Positions 23,186-31,693 of a stretch of DNA of 31,700 bases are shown one piece after another. The stretch is from Clostridia bacterium (GTDB lineage Bacteria; Bacillota; Clostridia; TANB77; CAG-508), in assembly GCA_900754285.1 (NCBI GenBank), contig CAAECB010000048.1, positions 1-31,700 of the forward strand. Reading direction: 5' to 3'. Position 1 is the stretch's first letter. Each line of letters opens with the position of its first letter. A program made the position numbers and the translations under genes. The notes beneath the pieces are model-generated. The model was not told where the DNA came from. It saw only the letters and a list, made by a program, of their open reading frames with translations, and did no database searches.

Positions 23186-24022
23186 TTGGATATTTTTCAA
23201 CATATAAGAGAAACGAGAGAAAGTAGAAAAAGGGAAAGAGAATTTAAAAGGGAAATTGAAAGGATAAAAAAGGCTGATGATGATACAATTAGAGAGAAGA
23301 TTTCAGATGTTTCAACTGAAAATTCAGAAGTTGTTCCTGAATTAGTTAAAGCTATGTCAGATGAACAAGAAAAAATACAGGCAATTGCTGATGAAAATGT
23401 TTTGCAAGATTTATCTCCAAAACAAACTAGTCAAGTCTTTGATGCTATTGATACAGAGGCTTTGGAGAAAGATTTTTCTACAGATGTTGTTCCAAGAAAA
23501 ACATTTGTTAAGGTAATGATGAAATTAGCTGTTGCACATGATGTTAGTAATTTTATGCCGGCATTATTAGAAGAGCCTCATCCTTATAGGGTTTTATATG
23601 ATGTTGTTGATATGGCTGAAAATAAGCATACTAATCCTAATTATGTTGAAAATGGTGGTATTATTCATCCTGTATTTTTGGAAATTTTGCAAAATGTAAA
23701 AAATGATGAAAAATTTAAAAATGATGCTAAAGGAATGGCAAAATGTATTGCAATATATATGGCATATAAACAAGCTAGATATGGTGCGATGTTATACTTG
23801 TCAGATTTTCAAAGATTATTAGATGATGATAATATGAAATTACAACTTCCTAAGTGTATTGGTTTTGAATATAATAAAATTGTTGAAGCTAAAAAGGTTC
23901 ATAAACCTAAGCCATATAGTGAAGCATATTGTAAAAAATTGATTTTGAAAAATATAGAAAAAGCTAAAGAGAGAGATAAGGAGATTGCTTTGCGTGGTTC
24001 TAAGCCTGGAGATGAGAGATAA
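23186..24022 (+). CDS. Unknown soluble protein with a charged N-terminal coiled coil, TTG start
   Basis: I do not recognise this family. The likely start is TTG at 23186, 8 nt behind AAAGGAG, giving about 278 aa; the upstream open frame runs into a palindromic repeat. The first 35 residues are almost all charged (HIRETRESRKREREFKREIE) and should form a helix or coiled coil. The rest looks like a helical cytoplasmic domain, with LSPKQTSQVFDAIDTEALEKDF, NFMPALLEEPHPYRVLYDVVDM, AKCIAIYMAYKQARYGAMLYLSDFQRLL and KPYSEAYCKKLIL. There is no membrane segment, signal peptide or catalytic motif I can name. It sits between a wall endopeptidase and a stringent-response synthetase, with the same codon use as both. 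Its conservation outside this lineage is unknown to me. Confidence 0.55.
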   Translation: MDIFQHIRETRESRKREREFKREIERIKKADDDTIREKISDVSTENSEVVPELVKAMSDEQEKIQAIADENVLQDLSPKQTSQVFDAIDTEALEKDFSTDVVPRKTFVKVMMKLAVAHDVSNFMPALLEEPHPYRVLYDVVDMAENKHTNPNYVENGGIIHPVFLEILQNVKNDEKFKNDAKGMAKCIAIYMAYKQARYGAMLYLSDFQRLLDDDNMKLQLPKCIGFEYNKIVEAKKVHKPKPYSEAYCKKLILKNIEKAKERDKEIALRGSKPGDER

Positions 24023-24111
24023 TATATTTCACAGAAAATACACATTTTGGGTTATATTTGATAACATATTTCATATAATATAGTCGTATGTTAAATTCGA
24101 ATAAGGACAAA

Positions 24112-24127
24112 AGACTAACTTTAGTCT
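24112..24127 (+). promoter_or_regulatory. Small perfect hairpin just before the relQ ribosome binding site
   Basis: AGACTAA-CT-TTAGTCT forms a 7-bp stem three nucleotides ahead of the AAGGAG site at 24131. It may affect mRNA stability or ribosome access in the leader. A TATAAT at 24074-24079 could be the -10 box, but no good -35 was found. Confidence 0.35.
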
Positions 24128-24145
24128 GTAAGGAGTTGGATTAGT

Positions 24146-24793
24146 ATGAAAAAAGAAAAAAATGAATTAATAACAATGTCGACTTTATTAAGAAAAGATG
24201 AAAAAATAGAAAAGAACACAAAATCATTTGAAAAAATTATGTTTTTATATTCTGTTGCAAGTAAAGAATTGCAAACTAAATTGGAGATAATTAAGGATGA
24301 ATTTAAGCTTTTTTATGATTATGATTTGATTGATCATATGCAAACAAGAATAAAAAAACCAGATAGTATTGTAAATAAAATGAAATCACGTGGATTAGAT
24401 ATTACTTATCAAAATATGATTGAAAATATTAATGATATTGCGGGTATTCGTGTTATCTGTCCTTTAAAGAAAGATGTTTTTTCTGTTAGAGATTTAGTTA
24501 GAAATATTCCTGGTGTTAGAATTTTAAAGGAAAAAGATTATATTAATAATCCTAAAAAGAGTGGGTATTCTAGTTATCATATGATTTTAGAAGTTCCTAT
24601 ATCTTTGTCTAATAAACATATGTATGTTAAGGTTGAAGTTCAAATTAGAACTATGGCTATGGATTTTTGGGCTAGTTTAGAACATAAACTTAAATATAAA
24701 CCTCAAAGTGAGATTACAAAGGCATCTTCTAAAGAACTTGTTACTTGTGCTAAAATGGTACATAAATTAGATAATAAAATGATGAGTTTTTAA
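24146..24793 (+). CDS. relQ: Small alarmone synthetase (RelQ/SasB type GTP pyrophosphokinase)
   Basis: The enzyme transfers pyrophosphate from ATP to GDP or GTP, making (p)ppGpp. The 215-aa protein is only the synthetase domain, with no hydrolase, TGS or ACT parts, and matches the roughly 211-aa RelQ/SasB length. Motifs seen are QTRIKKPDSIVNKM, NDIAGIRVICPL, KDYINNPKKSGYSSYHM and VEVQIRTMAMDFWASLEHKLKYK. The last two are hallmarks of this subclass. SGYSSYH replaces the commoner NGYRSLH, a change near the nucleotide site. The ATG is 10 nt after AAGGAG. It lies upstream of dnaG and rpoD; (p)ppGpp is known to inhibit primase and reshape transcription, so the placement is suggestive. A separate long Rel enzyme is expected elsewhere. 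Confidence 0.86.
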   Translation: MKKEKNELITMSTLLRKDEKIEKNTKSFEKIMFLYSVASKELQTKLEIIKDEFKLFYDYDLIDHMQTRIKKPDSIVNKMKSRGLDITYQNMIENINDIAGIRVICPLKKDVFSVRDLVRNIPGVRILKEKDYINNPKKSGYSSYHMILEVPISLSNKHMYVKVEVQIRTMAMDFWASLEHKLKYKPQSEITKASSKELVTCAKMVHKLDNKMMSF

Positions 24794-24901
24794 AATGAGT
24801 TGATATAATTGAGTATAATTTATGTAATTAAGAAGGATTTATGTAAAATTTGTCGAATAATATAATTATGAAATAAAGCGGAAATTTTTGGGAGGGGGAA
24901 A

Positions 24902-26680
24902 ATGGCTAGATATAGTGAAGAAATAATTGATGAAGTTAGACAATCTAATGATATTGTTGATGTTATTTCTCAATATGTTAATTTAAAAAGAAGCGGAAGA
25001 AATTATTTTGGATTATGTCCATTTCATAATGAAAAGTCGCCATCTTTTTCTGTCTCACCTGATAAACAAATATTTCATTGTTTTGGTTGCGGAGTTGGAG
25101 GCAATGCAATTACTTTTATTATGAAAATAGAAGGATGTGGCTTTGTAGAAGCTTTGCAAATTTTGGCGGAAAGAGCAAATATTCAATTACCTACTTTAGA
25201 AAATAATGTTGATAGTAAAAGAGAAGAGTTAAAAGCTAAAGTTTATAAGGTAAATGAGTTTACAGCAGATTTTTATCATAAAAATTTATATACACCAAAT
25301 GCTAAATTAGGACAAGAATATGTCAAAAAAAGAATGTTATCAAATGACACTTTAAAGAATTATCAAATAGGTTTTTCAGGAAGATTTAACGAATTATATA
25401 ATGCCTTAAAAAAAGCAGGTTTTCAAGAACCTGAAATCTTGGAATCTGGACTAGTAAACAAAAATGATAATGGTCAATTTATAGATAGATATAGAAATAG
25501 ATTGATGTTTCCTATTTGTGATGTAAGAGGAAGAGTTATTGCTTTTGGAGGAAGAGTTCTAGATGATAGTAAGCCTAAATATATAAATTCACCAGAAAAT
25601 GTTGTGTATAGTAAAGGTAGAAATTTGTTTGGATTAAATGTTGCTAAAAAGTATGATATAAAAGAACTTTTAATTGTTGAAGGCTATATGGATGTTATAT
25701 CTTTACATCAAAGAGGTGTGAAAAATGTAGTTGGAGCTCTAGGAACAGCTTTGACTCAGCAACAAGGATTTTTACTTAGAAAAAATGCAGAAAAAATAAT
25801 ATTAAGTTTTGATTCTGATGAGGCTGGCCAGACAGCTAAAATTCGAGCAATTGACGTTTTGCAAAATATGGGGTTAGATTTAAGAGTTTTGCAAATGGAA
25901 GGTGCAAAAGATCCAGATGAATATATTATAAAGTATGGAAATGCTAGGTTTCAAAATGTTGTTGATAAGGCAATTTCTGTTGTTGAATTTAAAATTAAAA
26001 TTCTAAAGAATAAATTAGATTTGGAAAATGTAAATGATAAAATTAAATTTTTAAATGAAATAGCTAAATTACTTTCAAATATTGATAATACAATGGAAAG
26101 AGAAGTGTATATTGAAAAAATAGCTAATACTTATCAGATTTCAAAAGAGGCTATTTATGCTGAGGTTAATAAACTTAGTTATAAAAATCAAGGAGAAAAA
26201 CTTTTAGATAAAAGTAAAAATGTTGTTGTACATAAAAAGCCTGAAGTTTCACAAATATCACCAGCACTAAGAAAACGTGAGAATATGATTTTATCAATTT
26301 TACTTACTGGAAATTTAGATTTATATCAAGTTATTAAAGTGAATGTTGATTGTGATGAATTTAAAGATGAATTAAATAGAAAAATTGCACAAAAACTGTA
26401 TGAAGAATTTGAAAAAGGAAATAGTAATATTAATGCAATATTAGATAATTTGGATGATAGTGAACAAAGTCATATTACAGCAATAATGGCTGATGATTAT
26501 GAGATTGATGATATGGAAAAGGCAATTGATGATATTATTCAGTCATATCAAAGAGAAAAACTGGTAGATAGAAAAATGCAGATTTTGACTTTACTAGAAA
26601 GTCAAAATGATGTTAATGAAAAAAAGGAATTAGAAAGAGAATTGATTAATATTGTTAATCAATTAGCTAGAATGAAATAG
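24902..26680 (+). CDS. dnaG: DNA primase
   Basis: DnaG makes RNA primers for DNA replication. The 592-aa protein has the N-terminal zinc ribbon with Cys39, His42, Cys60 and Cys63 (CPFHNEKSPSFSV, then FHCFGCGVGGN), then the RNA polymerase core. Its TOPRIM parts are VEGYMDVISLHQRGVKN and SFDSDEAGQTA, and their Glu and Asp residues bind metal. A C-terminal helicase-binding helical region follows (about 440-592). Length is normal. The ATG follows a strong GGGAGGGGG site. It ends at 26680 with the rpoD ribosome binding site overlapping its stop codon, so the two genes are translated from one mRNA. The dnaG-rpoD pair is the conserved core of the macromolecular synthesis operon; rpsU is not beside it here. 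Confidence 0.96.
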   Translation: MARYSEEIIDEVRQSNDIVDVISQYVNLKRSGRNYFGLCPFHNEKSPSFSVSPDKQIFHCFGCGVGGNAITFIMKIEGCGFVEALQILAERANIQLPTLENNVDSKREELKAKVYKVNEFTADFYHKNLYTPNAKLGQEYVKKRMLSNDTLKNYQIGFSGRFNELYNALKKAGFQEPEILESGLVNKNDNGQFIDRYRNRLMFPICDVRGRVIAFGGRVLDDSKPKYINSPENVVYSKGRNLFGLNVAKKYDIKELLIVEGYMDVISLHQRGVKNVVGALGTALTQQQGFLLRKNAEKIILSFDSDEAGQTAKIRAIDVLQNMGLDLRVLQMEGAKDPDEYIIKYGNARFQNVVDKAISVVEFKIKILKNKLDLENVNDKIKFLNEIAKLLSNIDNTMEREVYIEKIANTYQISKEAIYAEVNKLSYKNQGEKLLDKSKNVVVHKKPEVSQISPALRKRENMILSILLTGNLDLYQVIKVNVDCDEFKDELNRKIAQKLYEEFEKGNSNINAILDNLDDSEQSHITAIMADDYEIDDMEKAIDDIIQSYQREKLVDRKMQILTLLESQNDVNEKKELERELINIVNQLARMK

Positions 26681-26691
26681 GAGTGAATAAA

Positions 26692-27855
26692 ATGCCAAGT
26701 AAAAATAAGGATATTGATGGTGCAAATGAAAGTGTAAAAAAAGTAAATGAAGTGGAAAAAAATAAAAATGCAAAAGTAGATGAACAAACATCAGAAAAAA
26801 TAAAAAATTTATTAAAAGAAGCTAAAAAAAGTGGGAAAATTACTTATGAAGATTTAGCAAATCAATTAGATGATGTTAATCCTGAACAAATGGATTCTGT
26901 TTTTGATGCTTTTGAAGAAATTGGCGTTGATTTAACAGATGATTTTGATGTTGAACCAGATGTAGAGGATTTAAAAGAAGTTGAAAATTTGAAATTAGAT
27001 CAAATTACAGATACAAGTTTTGAAGGTATTAGTGTTGATGACCCAGTTCGTATGTATTTAAGAGAAATAGGTAGAATTCCTTTGTTAACTTATGAGGAAG
27101 AATTGGATTTGGCTCAAAAAATACTAGATGGTGATGAAGATGCTAAACAAAAATTGGCAGAGTCAAACTTGAGATTGGTTGTTAGTATTGCTAAAAAATA
27201 TGTTGGAAGAGGTATGTTATTTTTAGATTTAATCCAAGAGGGCAATATGGGACTAATGAAGGCTGTTGAAAAATTTGATTATACTAAAGGTTTTAAATTT
27301 AGTACTTATGCTACTTGGTGGATTAAACAGGCTATTACTAGAGCTATTGCTGATCAGGCTAGAACTATTAGAATCCCAGTTCATATGGTTGAGACAATTA
27401 ATAAACTTATTCGTACTTCTAGACATTTGTTACAACAATTGGGTAGAGAACCTACCCCTGAAGAAATTGCTGCGGAAATGGAAATTCCTGTTGAGAGAGT
27501 TGCTGAAATTCAGAAAATTGCTCAGGATCCAGTTTCTTTGGAGACTCCAATTGGTGAGGAAGATGATAGTCATCTTGGCGATTTTATTCAAGATGAGGAA
27601 AGCCCTGCTCCTCATGATGCGGCTTCTTATACTATGCTTAGAGAACAATTGGAAGAGGTTATGAATACTCTTACTCCTAGAGAGGCTAAGGTTCTTAAAT
27701 TGCGTTTTGGTCTTGAGGATGGTAAGTCTAGAACGTTGGAGGAAGTTGGTAAGGAGTTTAATGTTACTCGTGAGAGAATTCGTCAGATTGAGGCTAAGGC
27801 ACTTAGAAAATTGAGACATCCTAGTAGGAGTAAGAAGCTTCGTGATTACATGTAA
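26692..27855 (+). CDS. rpoD: RNA polymerase primary sigma factor (SigA/RpoD)
   Basis: This is the housekeeping sigma factor that recognises TTGACA/TATAAT promoters, which agrees with those seen in the window. About 387 aa: region 1.1 is short and acidic (1-110). Regions 1.2-2.4 follow (DDPVRMYLREIG, then SNLRLVVSIAKKYVGRGM, DLIQEGNMGLMKAVEKF and FSTYATWWIKQAITRAIADQ). Region 3 is IRIPVHMVETINKL, and region 4.2 ends the protein (RTLEEVGKEFNVTRERIRQIEAKALRKLRHP). All are intact. The start is the ATG at 26692, 8 nt after AGGAG; the GTG at 26683 lies within the ribosome binding site. It is co-transcribed with dnaG. In the far 3' part codon use is richer in G/C-ending codons, as is common in conserved genes. 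Confidence 0.97.
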   Translation: MPSKNKDIDGANESVKKVNEVEKNKNAKVDEQTSEKIKNLLKEAKKSGKITYEDLANQLDDVNPEQMDSVFDAFEEIGVDLTDDFDVEPDVEDLKEVENLKLDQITDTSFEGISVDDPVRMYLREIGRIPLLTYEEELDLAQKILDGDEDAKQKLAESNLRLVVSIAKKYVGRGMLFLDLIQEGNMGLMKAVEKFDYTKGFKFSTYATWWIKQAITRAIADQARTIRIPVHMVETINKLIRTSRHLLQQLGREPTPEEIAAEMEIPVERVAEIQKIAQDPVSLETPIGEEDDSHLGDFIQDEESPAPHDAASYTMLREQLEEVMNTLTPREAKVLKLRFGLEDGKSRTLEEVGKEFNVTRERIRQIEAKALRKLRHPSRSKKLRDYM

Positions 27856-27922
27856 TTTGAATGAAATTACAATTTTGGCGGCGTCAAACTAAAACTAAAA
27901 TTTAATCAAGGAGAATTTATAT

Positions 27923-28987
27923 ATGCAACAGATAAATGATTTTTTTAGTAGTATTAGTGCAATTAAATTTGCTGATATAGTTTTTGCTATTTGTATTATA
28001 ATTTTATTTAAAGTTTTAAGTGGTAGTATATCTTATGGTATTATTAAACTGTTTAAAATGAAAGTAAAAAAAGGTAGAGAAATAAAAGAAAGTGCGTTTT
28101 ATAGACCTTTAAAGATTTTTATTTCGATTTTAGGTTTTTATGTAGCAATATATTTTTTGAAAAAACCTTTGAACCTTTCTGCGTCAATTATGCAGATAGT
28201 AAATAAAGTTTTTTCAATTATTTCTATAATTATTTTTGCAAGAGGTTTAGCACAAAGCTTTGTGCCTGGTTCATACTTGGTATATAAGATGGTAAAGGCT
28301 ACAGAAAAGGAAGAAGTAGATACGTCATTTAATTTTCTTTTGAAAATTATACGTTTTGTAATTTATGTAATTGCAGTATTTTTAATTATTACTGAATTGG
28401 GTATTAATTTAAATGGATTGATTGCTGGATTTGGTATTACAGGTCTTATTGTAACTTTGGCTGCTCAAGATACAGCAAAAAATCTTTTTGGTGGAGTTGT
28501 GATATTTTTAGATAAACCTTTTGTGGTTGGTGATTGGATTCAATTTGATAAATATGAAGGTACTGTTGAAGATATTACTTTTAGAAGTACAAGAATTCGT
28601 ACTTTTGAAAATTCAGTTGTGAATGTTCCAAATTCTGTTCTTTCAAATACATCTATTAATAATTGGAGCAGAATGGAAAAAAGAAGATTTAAATGTACTT
28701 TATGCTTAGAAATAGATACGCCTTTGGATAAAGTGCGTAAACTAGCTAATAGAATAGAGGAAATGTTGATTAAACATGATGATATTATAGATGAATCTGT
28801 TATTGTTAAGTTTGAGGCTATTTCAAATAATGGTATAGATTTGCTAGTTTATAGTTATACAAATTCAGTGGATTATGCTAGTTTTTTAGAGGAAAAAGAG
28901 AAAATTAATTATATGTTAATGAAACTTTTGGCTGAAGAAAATATTCAATTAGCATATGATACCAAAACAATTTTTGTTAAACAATAA
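27923..28987 (+). CDS. mscS: Small-conductance mechanosensitive channel (MscS family)
   Basis: MscS channels open when membrane tension rises and protect cells from osmotic downshock. The 354-aa protein has about four or five membrane helices, two of them extra at the N-terminus compared with the 286-aa E. coli type. The pore helix and following loop read LIAGFGITGLIVTLAAQDTAKNLFGG, a clear MscS signature. The beta domain follows (VVGDWIQFDKYEGTVEDITFRSTRIRT, NVPNSVLSN), then the alpha/beta cytoplasmic cage. The ATG follows CAAGGAG by 10 nt. It lies 67 nt after rpoD and is followed by a strong terminator. Read-through from dnaG-rpoD is possible because no promoter is evident in the gap. Confidence 0.93.
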   Translation: MQQINDFFSSISAIKFADIVFAICIIILFKVLSGSISYGIIKLFKMKVKKGREIKESAFYRPLKIFISILGFYVAIYFLKKPLNLSASIMQIVNKVFSIISIIIFARGLAQSFVPGSYLVYKMVKATEKEEVDTSFNFLLKIIRFVIYVIAVFLIITELGINLNGLIAGFGITGLIVTLAAQDTAKNLFGGVVIFLDKPFVVGDWIQFDKYEGTVEDITFRSTRIRTFENSVVNVPNSVLSNTSINNWSRMEKRRFKCTLCLEIDTPLDKVRKLANRIEEMLIKHDDIIDESVIVKFEAISNNGIDLLVYSYTNSVDYASFLEEKEKINYMLMKLLAEENIQLAYDTKTIFVKQ

Positions 28988-28995
28988 AATTGTCC

Positions 28996-29023
28996 AAACG
29001 ACTTTATTTTATAAAGTCGTTTT
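28996..29023 (+). terminator. Rho-independent terminator after mscS
   Basis: AAACGACTTTAT (28996-29007) and ATAAAGTCGTTT (29011-29022) form a perfect 12-bp stem with a TTT loop, ending in T residues. The symmetric A/T flanks allow action in either direction. Confidence 0.88.
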
Positions 29024-29042
29024 AATGACTGCTTTTGTTCTA

Positions 29043-29072
29043 TTCTAGGAAAGTTCTCCGAACTTCCTAGAA
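29043..29072. repeat. Dispersed palindrome D, copy 2
   Basis: TTCTAGGAAAGTTC (29043-29056), loop TCC, GAACTTCCTAGAA (29060-29072), with one bulged A. The inner part matches GAAAGTTC-TTC-GAACTTTC at 11775-11793. A competing stem can form from TGTTCTA (upstream) and TAGAACA at its end. Confidence 0.6.
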
Positions 29073-29087
29073 CAGAAAATATAACGA

Positions 29088-29185
29088 TGCACAGAAATTT
29101 GCAAAGCAAATTCCGCGCACGAACAAAGACGCGGACTTTAAAATGTTCTAATAGGTGCCAATGTTATTAATGTCCGCTTTTGTTC
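29088..29185. repeat. Composite palindromic repeat: C copy 2 (29088-29119) joined to B copy 2 (29121-29185)
   Basis: The first part matches the hairpin at 23121-23154. The second matches 18322-18383, starting GAACAAAGACGCGGAC and ending GTCCGCTTTTGTTC. At the first B copy the preceding bases CTGTGCGC also resemble the end of C, so C-B may be the full unit and the others shortened forms. It fills the mscS to response-regulator gap together with palindrome D. Confidence 0.75.
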
Positions 29186-29261
29186 ATATGTTGGACATAT
29201 TTATATTATATAATGTGCATAATGTAAAAATTTGTTAATGAAGAAAGGATTTGATTTAAGT

Positions 29262-29939
29262 ATGGGAGAGAGTATATTAGTAGTTGATGATGAAGATAGA
29301 ATGAGAAAATTGATAAAAGATTTTTTGACTAATAAAGGTTATCATATATTAGAAGCTGAAGATGGAGAGAAAGCATTAGAAATATATCAACAAAATCAGT
29401 CTAAGATAATGCTTATTTTGTTAGATGTTATGATGCCTAAATTAGATGGATGGTCTGTGTTAAGGCAAATAAGACAATCAAATAAAGAGTTGCCAATAAT
29501 TATGCTTACCGCAAGAGGTGAAGAGCAAGATGAACTTTTTGGATTTGAGTTAGGTGTGGATGAATATATTTCTAAGCCTTTTAGCCCTAAAATTTTAGTT
29601 GCTAGAGTAGAAGCAATTTTGAAAAGGGCGGGTAAAGATAGTAAAGAAGTTAAAGATTTTGGTGGTATTCAAATAGATAAAGAGGGAAGAACTGTAACTG
29701 TTGATGGAAAGCCAGTAGAATTAAGTTTGCGTGAGTATGAATTGCTAGTGTACTTGGTTCAAAATGAAAATATTGCTCTTTCAAGAGATAAGATTTTAAA
29801 TAATGTATGGAATTATGATTATTATGGTGATACAAGGACAATTGATAGTCATGTAAAAAAAATCAGACATAAATTGGGCAAAAAAGGCAAATATATAAAA
29901 ACAATTCGTGGAATTGGATATAAATTTGAGATAAAATAA
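29262..29939 (+). CDS. Response regulator, OmpR/PhoB family
   Basis: This is the DNA-binding half of a two-component system. About 226 aa: a receiver domain (4-118) with the acidic pair in VVDDED, the phosphorylated Asp55 in LILLDVMMPKLDGW, Thr in LTARGEE and Lys in YISKPFSP. A winged-helix DNA-binding domain follows (about 135-225; LSLREYELLVYL, then DTRTIDSHVKKIRHKLG and IRGIGYKFE). All phosphotransfer residues are intact. Upstream in-frame TTG (29232) is possible, but the ATG at 29262 gives the normal family start, with AAAGGA 12 nt before it. The kinase gene begins 17 nt downstream. Target genes cannot be read from the sequence; envelope stress is typical of such pairs. Confidence 0.92.
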   Translation: MGESILVVDDEDRMRKLIKDFLTNKGYHILEAEDGEKALEIYQQNQSKIMLILLDVMMPKLDGWSVLRQIRQSNKELPIIMLTARGEEQDELFGFELGVDEYISKPFSPKILVARVEAILKRAGKDSKEVKDFGGIQIDKEGRTVTVDGKPVELSLREYELLVYLVQNENIALSRDKILNNVWNYDYYGDTRTIDSHVKKIRHKLGKKGKYIKTIRGIGYKFEIK

Positions 29940-29956
29940 AGAAAAGGTTGATAAAA

Positions 29957-31474
29957 ATGAGTCAAAAAAGAGGAAAGAGAATAGAACGCATAAAAAGATT
30001 GTTTCATTCTGTGAAGATAAAATTGTTTTTAACTTTATGTGCAACTGTTTTGTGTATTATAATTTTTTTAATCATATTAAATAGTTTTGCTTTGGAAAAA
30101 TTTTATTTATATAGTAAAGAAAATACTATAAAAGATGTATATAAACAGTTGAATGACTATTACAATGGAAAAGATCATGAATTGGATTTGGAAAGTGAAT
30201 TAGAGAAAATTGCGATTAAAAACAATTTTGATATTTTAATAAAAGATGAAGATAATATAAGTATATATAATTCTAATAAAAATTTTTATTCTTTTGTTGG
30301 AAGTGCGGTAACTTCTATTATTAATCATAAAGATAAAAATTTATTAGAAAGTAGTGATAAATATACCATATTTAAGCAAAAGGATTTTAGAAATGGTGTA
30401 AATTACATAATGCTTTCAGGAGAATTTGATAATGGATATTATTTATATATTAGAATACCAGTATCATCAATTCAAGATAGTGTCCAGATTTCGAATAATT
30501 TTTTGATAATGATTGCAGGTTTTACTATTTTGATTTCTGCAATTATGGTTTCTGTGATTTCTCGAAAATTTACTGAACCAATTTTGGAACTAAATAAAAT
30601 TGCACAAAATATGGCTAATTTGGATTTTAGCCATAAATATCATATTAGTGATGCTGATGATGAAATAAATAATCTGGGAAAGAGCATCAATACTATGTCT
30701 GATAAATTAGAAAGAACTATTAATCAGTTGCGTAGTACAAATATAGAATTGGAGAGGGATATTGAAGAAAAATCTAAAATTGATGAAATGCGAAAAAGCT
30801 TTATATCAGATGTTTCTCATGAACTTAAAACTCCTATAGCTTTGATACAAGGATATAGTGAAGGATTATTAGAGAATGTTAATTCAGATGAAGAAAGTAG
30901 AAAGTTTTATGCAGAGGTTATTTTGGATGAAACTAATAAAATGGATAGACTGGTTAAGCAATTATTAGAATTAATGAAACTTGAATATGGAAAAAGAGAA
31001 TTTAATAATAGAGAATTTAATATTGTGGAACTTGAAAACATGGTAATTCAAAAATCTAGACTTTTATTAGAAGAGAAAAATGTTAAAGTTATTTTTGATA
31101 ATAATAATGAAATAAATGTTTTGGCAGATGATTTTTATATTGAACAGGTTATTACAAATTATCTAACAAATGCAATTAAAAATGTTAAAGATTTTGATGG
31201 AGAAAAATATATTAAAATTGAAAATGAAATTCTTCCTGATGAAAATGTAGTTCGTGTTAAAGTGTTTAATACAGGTGATAAAATTTCTGAGGAAAATATG
31301 GAGAGAATATGGAGACGTTTTTATAAGGTAGATGAATCTAGAAATCGTTCTCAAGGGGGAACTGGTATAGGATTAGCTTTTGTTAAGGCTATTATGACAA
31401 ATTATGATATGAAATATGGTGTTATTAATTGTGATAATGGAGTTGAATTTTATTTTGATTTGAATAAAGCATAG
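29957..31474 (+). CDS. Sensor histidine kinase (HAMP-HisKA-HATPase), partner of the adjacent regulator
   Basis: The 505-aa membrane kinase has a helix near residues 21-43 and another near 180-200. They frame an extracellular sensor domain of about 135 residues with no family I can name. After it come a HAMP linker (SRKFTEPILELNKIAQNM), a coiled coil and HisKA with the H-box FISDVSHELKTPIALIQGYSEGL, whose His is phosphorylated. The ATPase domain has the N-box (NYLTNAIKNV), the F-box (IWRRFYKVDESR) and the G-box (GGTGIGLAFVKAI). All catalytic parts are present. TTG at 29948 overlaps the ribosome binding site, and the ATG at 29957, 9 nt after AAAGG, is preferred. The architecture resembles VanS/KinB-type sensors of wall or envelope state, but the signal is unknown. 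Confidence 0.92.
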   Translation: MSQKRGKRIERIKRLFHSVKIKLFLTLCATVLCIIIFLIILNSFALEKFYLYSKENTIKDVYKQLNDYYNGKDHELDLESELEKIAIKNNFDILIKDEDNISIYNSNKNFYSFVGSAVTSIINHKDKNLLESSDKYTIFKQKDFRNGVNYIMLSGEFDNGYYLYIRIPVSSIQDSVQISNNFLIMIAGFTILISAIMVSVISRKFTEPILELNKIAQNMANLDFSHKYHISDADDEINNLGKSINTMSDKLERTINQLRSTNIELERDIEEKSKIDEMRKSFISDVSHELKTPIALIQGYSEGLLENVNSDEESRKFYAEVILDETNKMDRLVKQLLELMKLEYGKREFNNREFNIVELENMVIQKSRLLLEEKNVKVIFDNNNEINVLADDFYIEQVITNYLTNAIKNVKDFDGEKYIKIENEILPDENVVRVKVFNTGDKISEENMERIWRRFYKVDESRNRSQGGTGIGLAFVKAIMTNYDMKYGVINCDNGVEFYFDLNKA

Positions 31475-31653
31475 TTAAATATGTTTGTTTTACTTGATTT
31501 TGATGTGGTAATAGGATTTTTGTTAAATTTAATATTTGTAAAAAATGAAGAAATTTATAAAATTGTAGTGTTACAATTGGTGTGAAACAAAAATGAAAAA
31601 ATTTATAAAAAAATATGTCAATCATTTTTGAAAATGTCTTAAAAAATTTTATT

Positions 31654-31693
31654 TATTAGCACTAAATTTTTATGGTTTAGTGCTAATATTTTT
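31654..31693 (+). terminator. Perfect 13-bp stem-loop at the right edge; terminator or CIRCE-like operator
   Basis: TATTAGCACTAAA (31654-31666) and TTTAGTGCTAATA (31676-31688) pair perfectly round a 9-nt loop, followed by five T. It fits a terminator for the kinase operon. The arms contain TTAGCACT and AGTGCTAA, the half-sites of the HrcA operator CIRCE (TTAGCACTC-N9-GAGTGCTAA), but are 4 bp further apart than in the consensus. The rest of 31475-31653 holds only an AT-rich sequence with a small AATTGTA/TACAATT palindrome. Confidence 0.65.

Noticed and set aside
27266..27819. Open frames of about 130 aa on both strands inside rpoD
   Set aside because: They are shadows of the conserved sigma factor frame with low-complexity Leu/Asn/Ser content and no start signals.
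29180..29214. Promoter for the two-component operon
   Set aside because: A TATAAT is present at 29209-29214, but candidate -35 boxes have wrong spacing or poor match, so I did not list it as a feature.
31593..31631. Twelve-residue open frame MKKFIKKYVNHF
   Set aside because: It has no ribosome binding site and is too short in an AT-rich spacer to stand out from chance.
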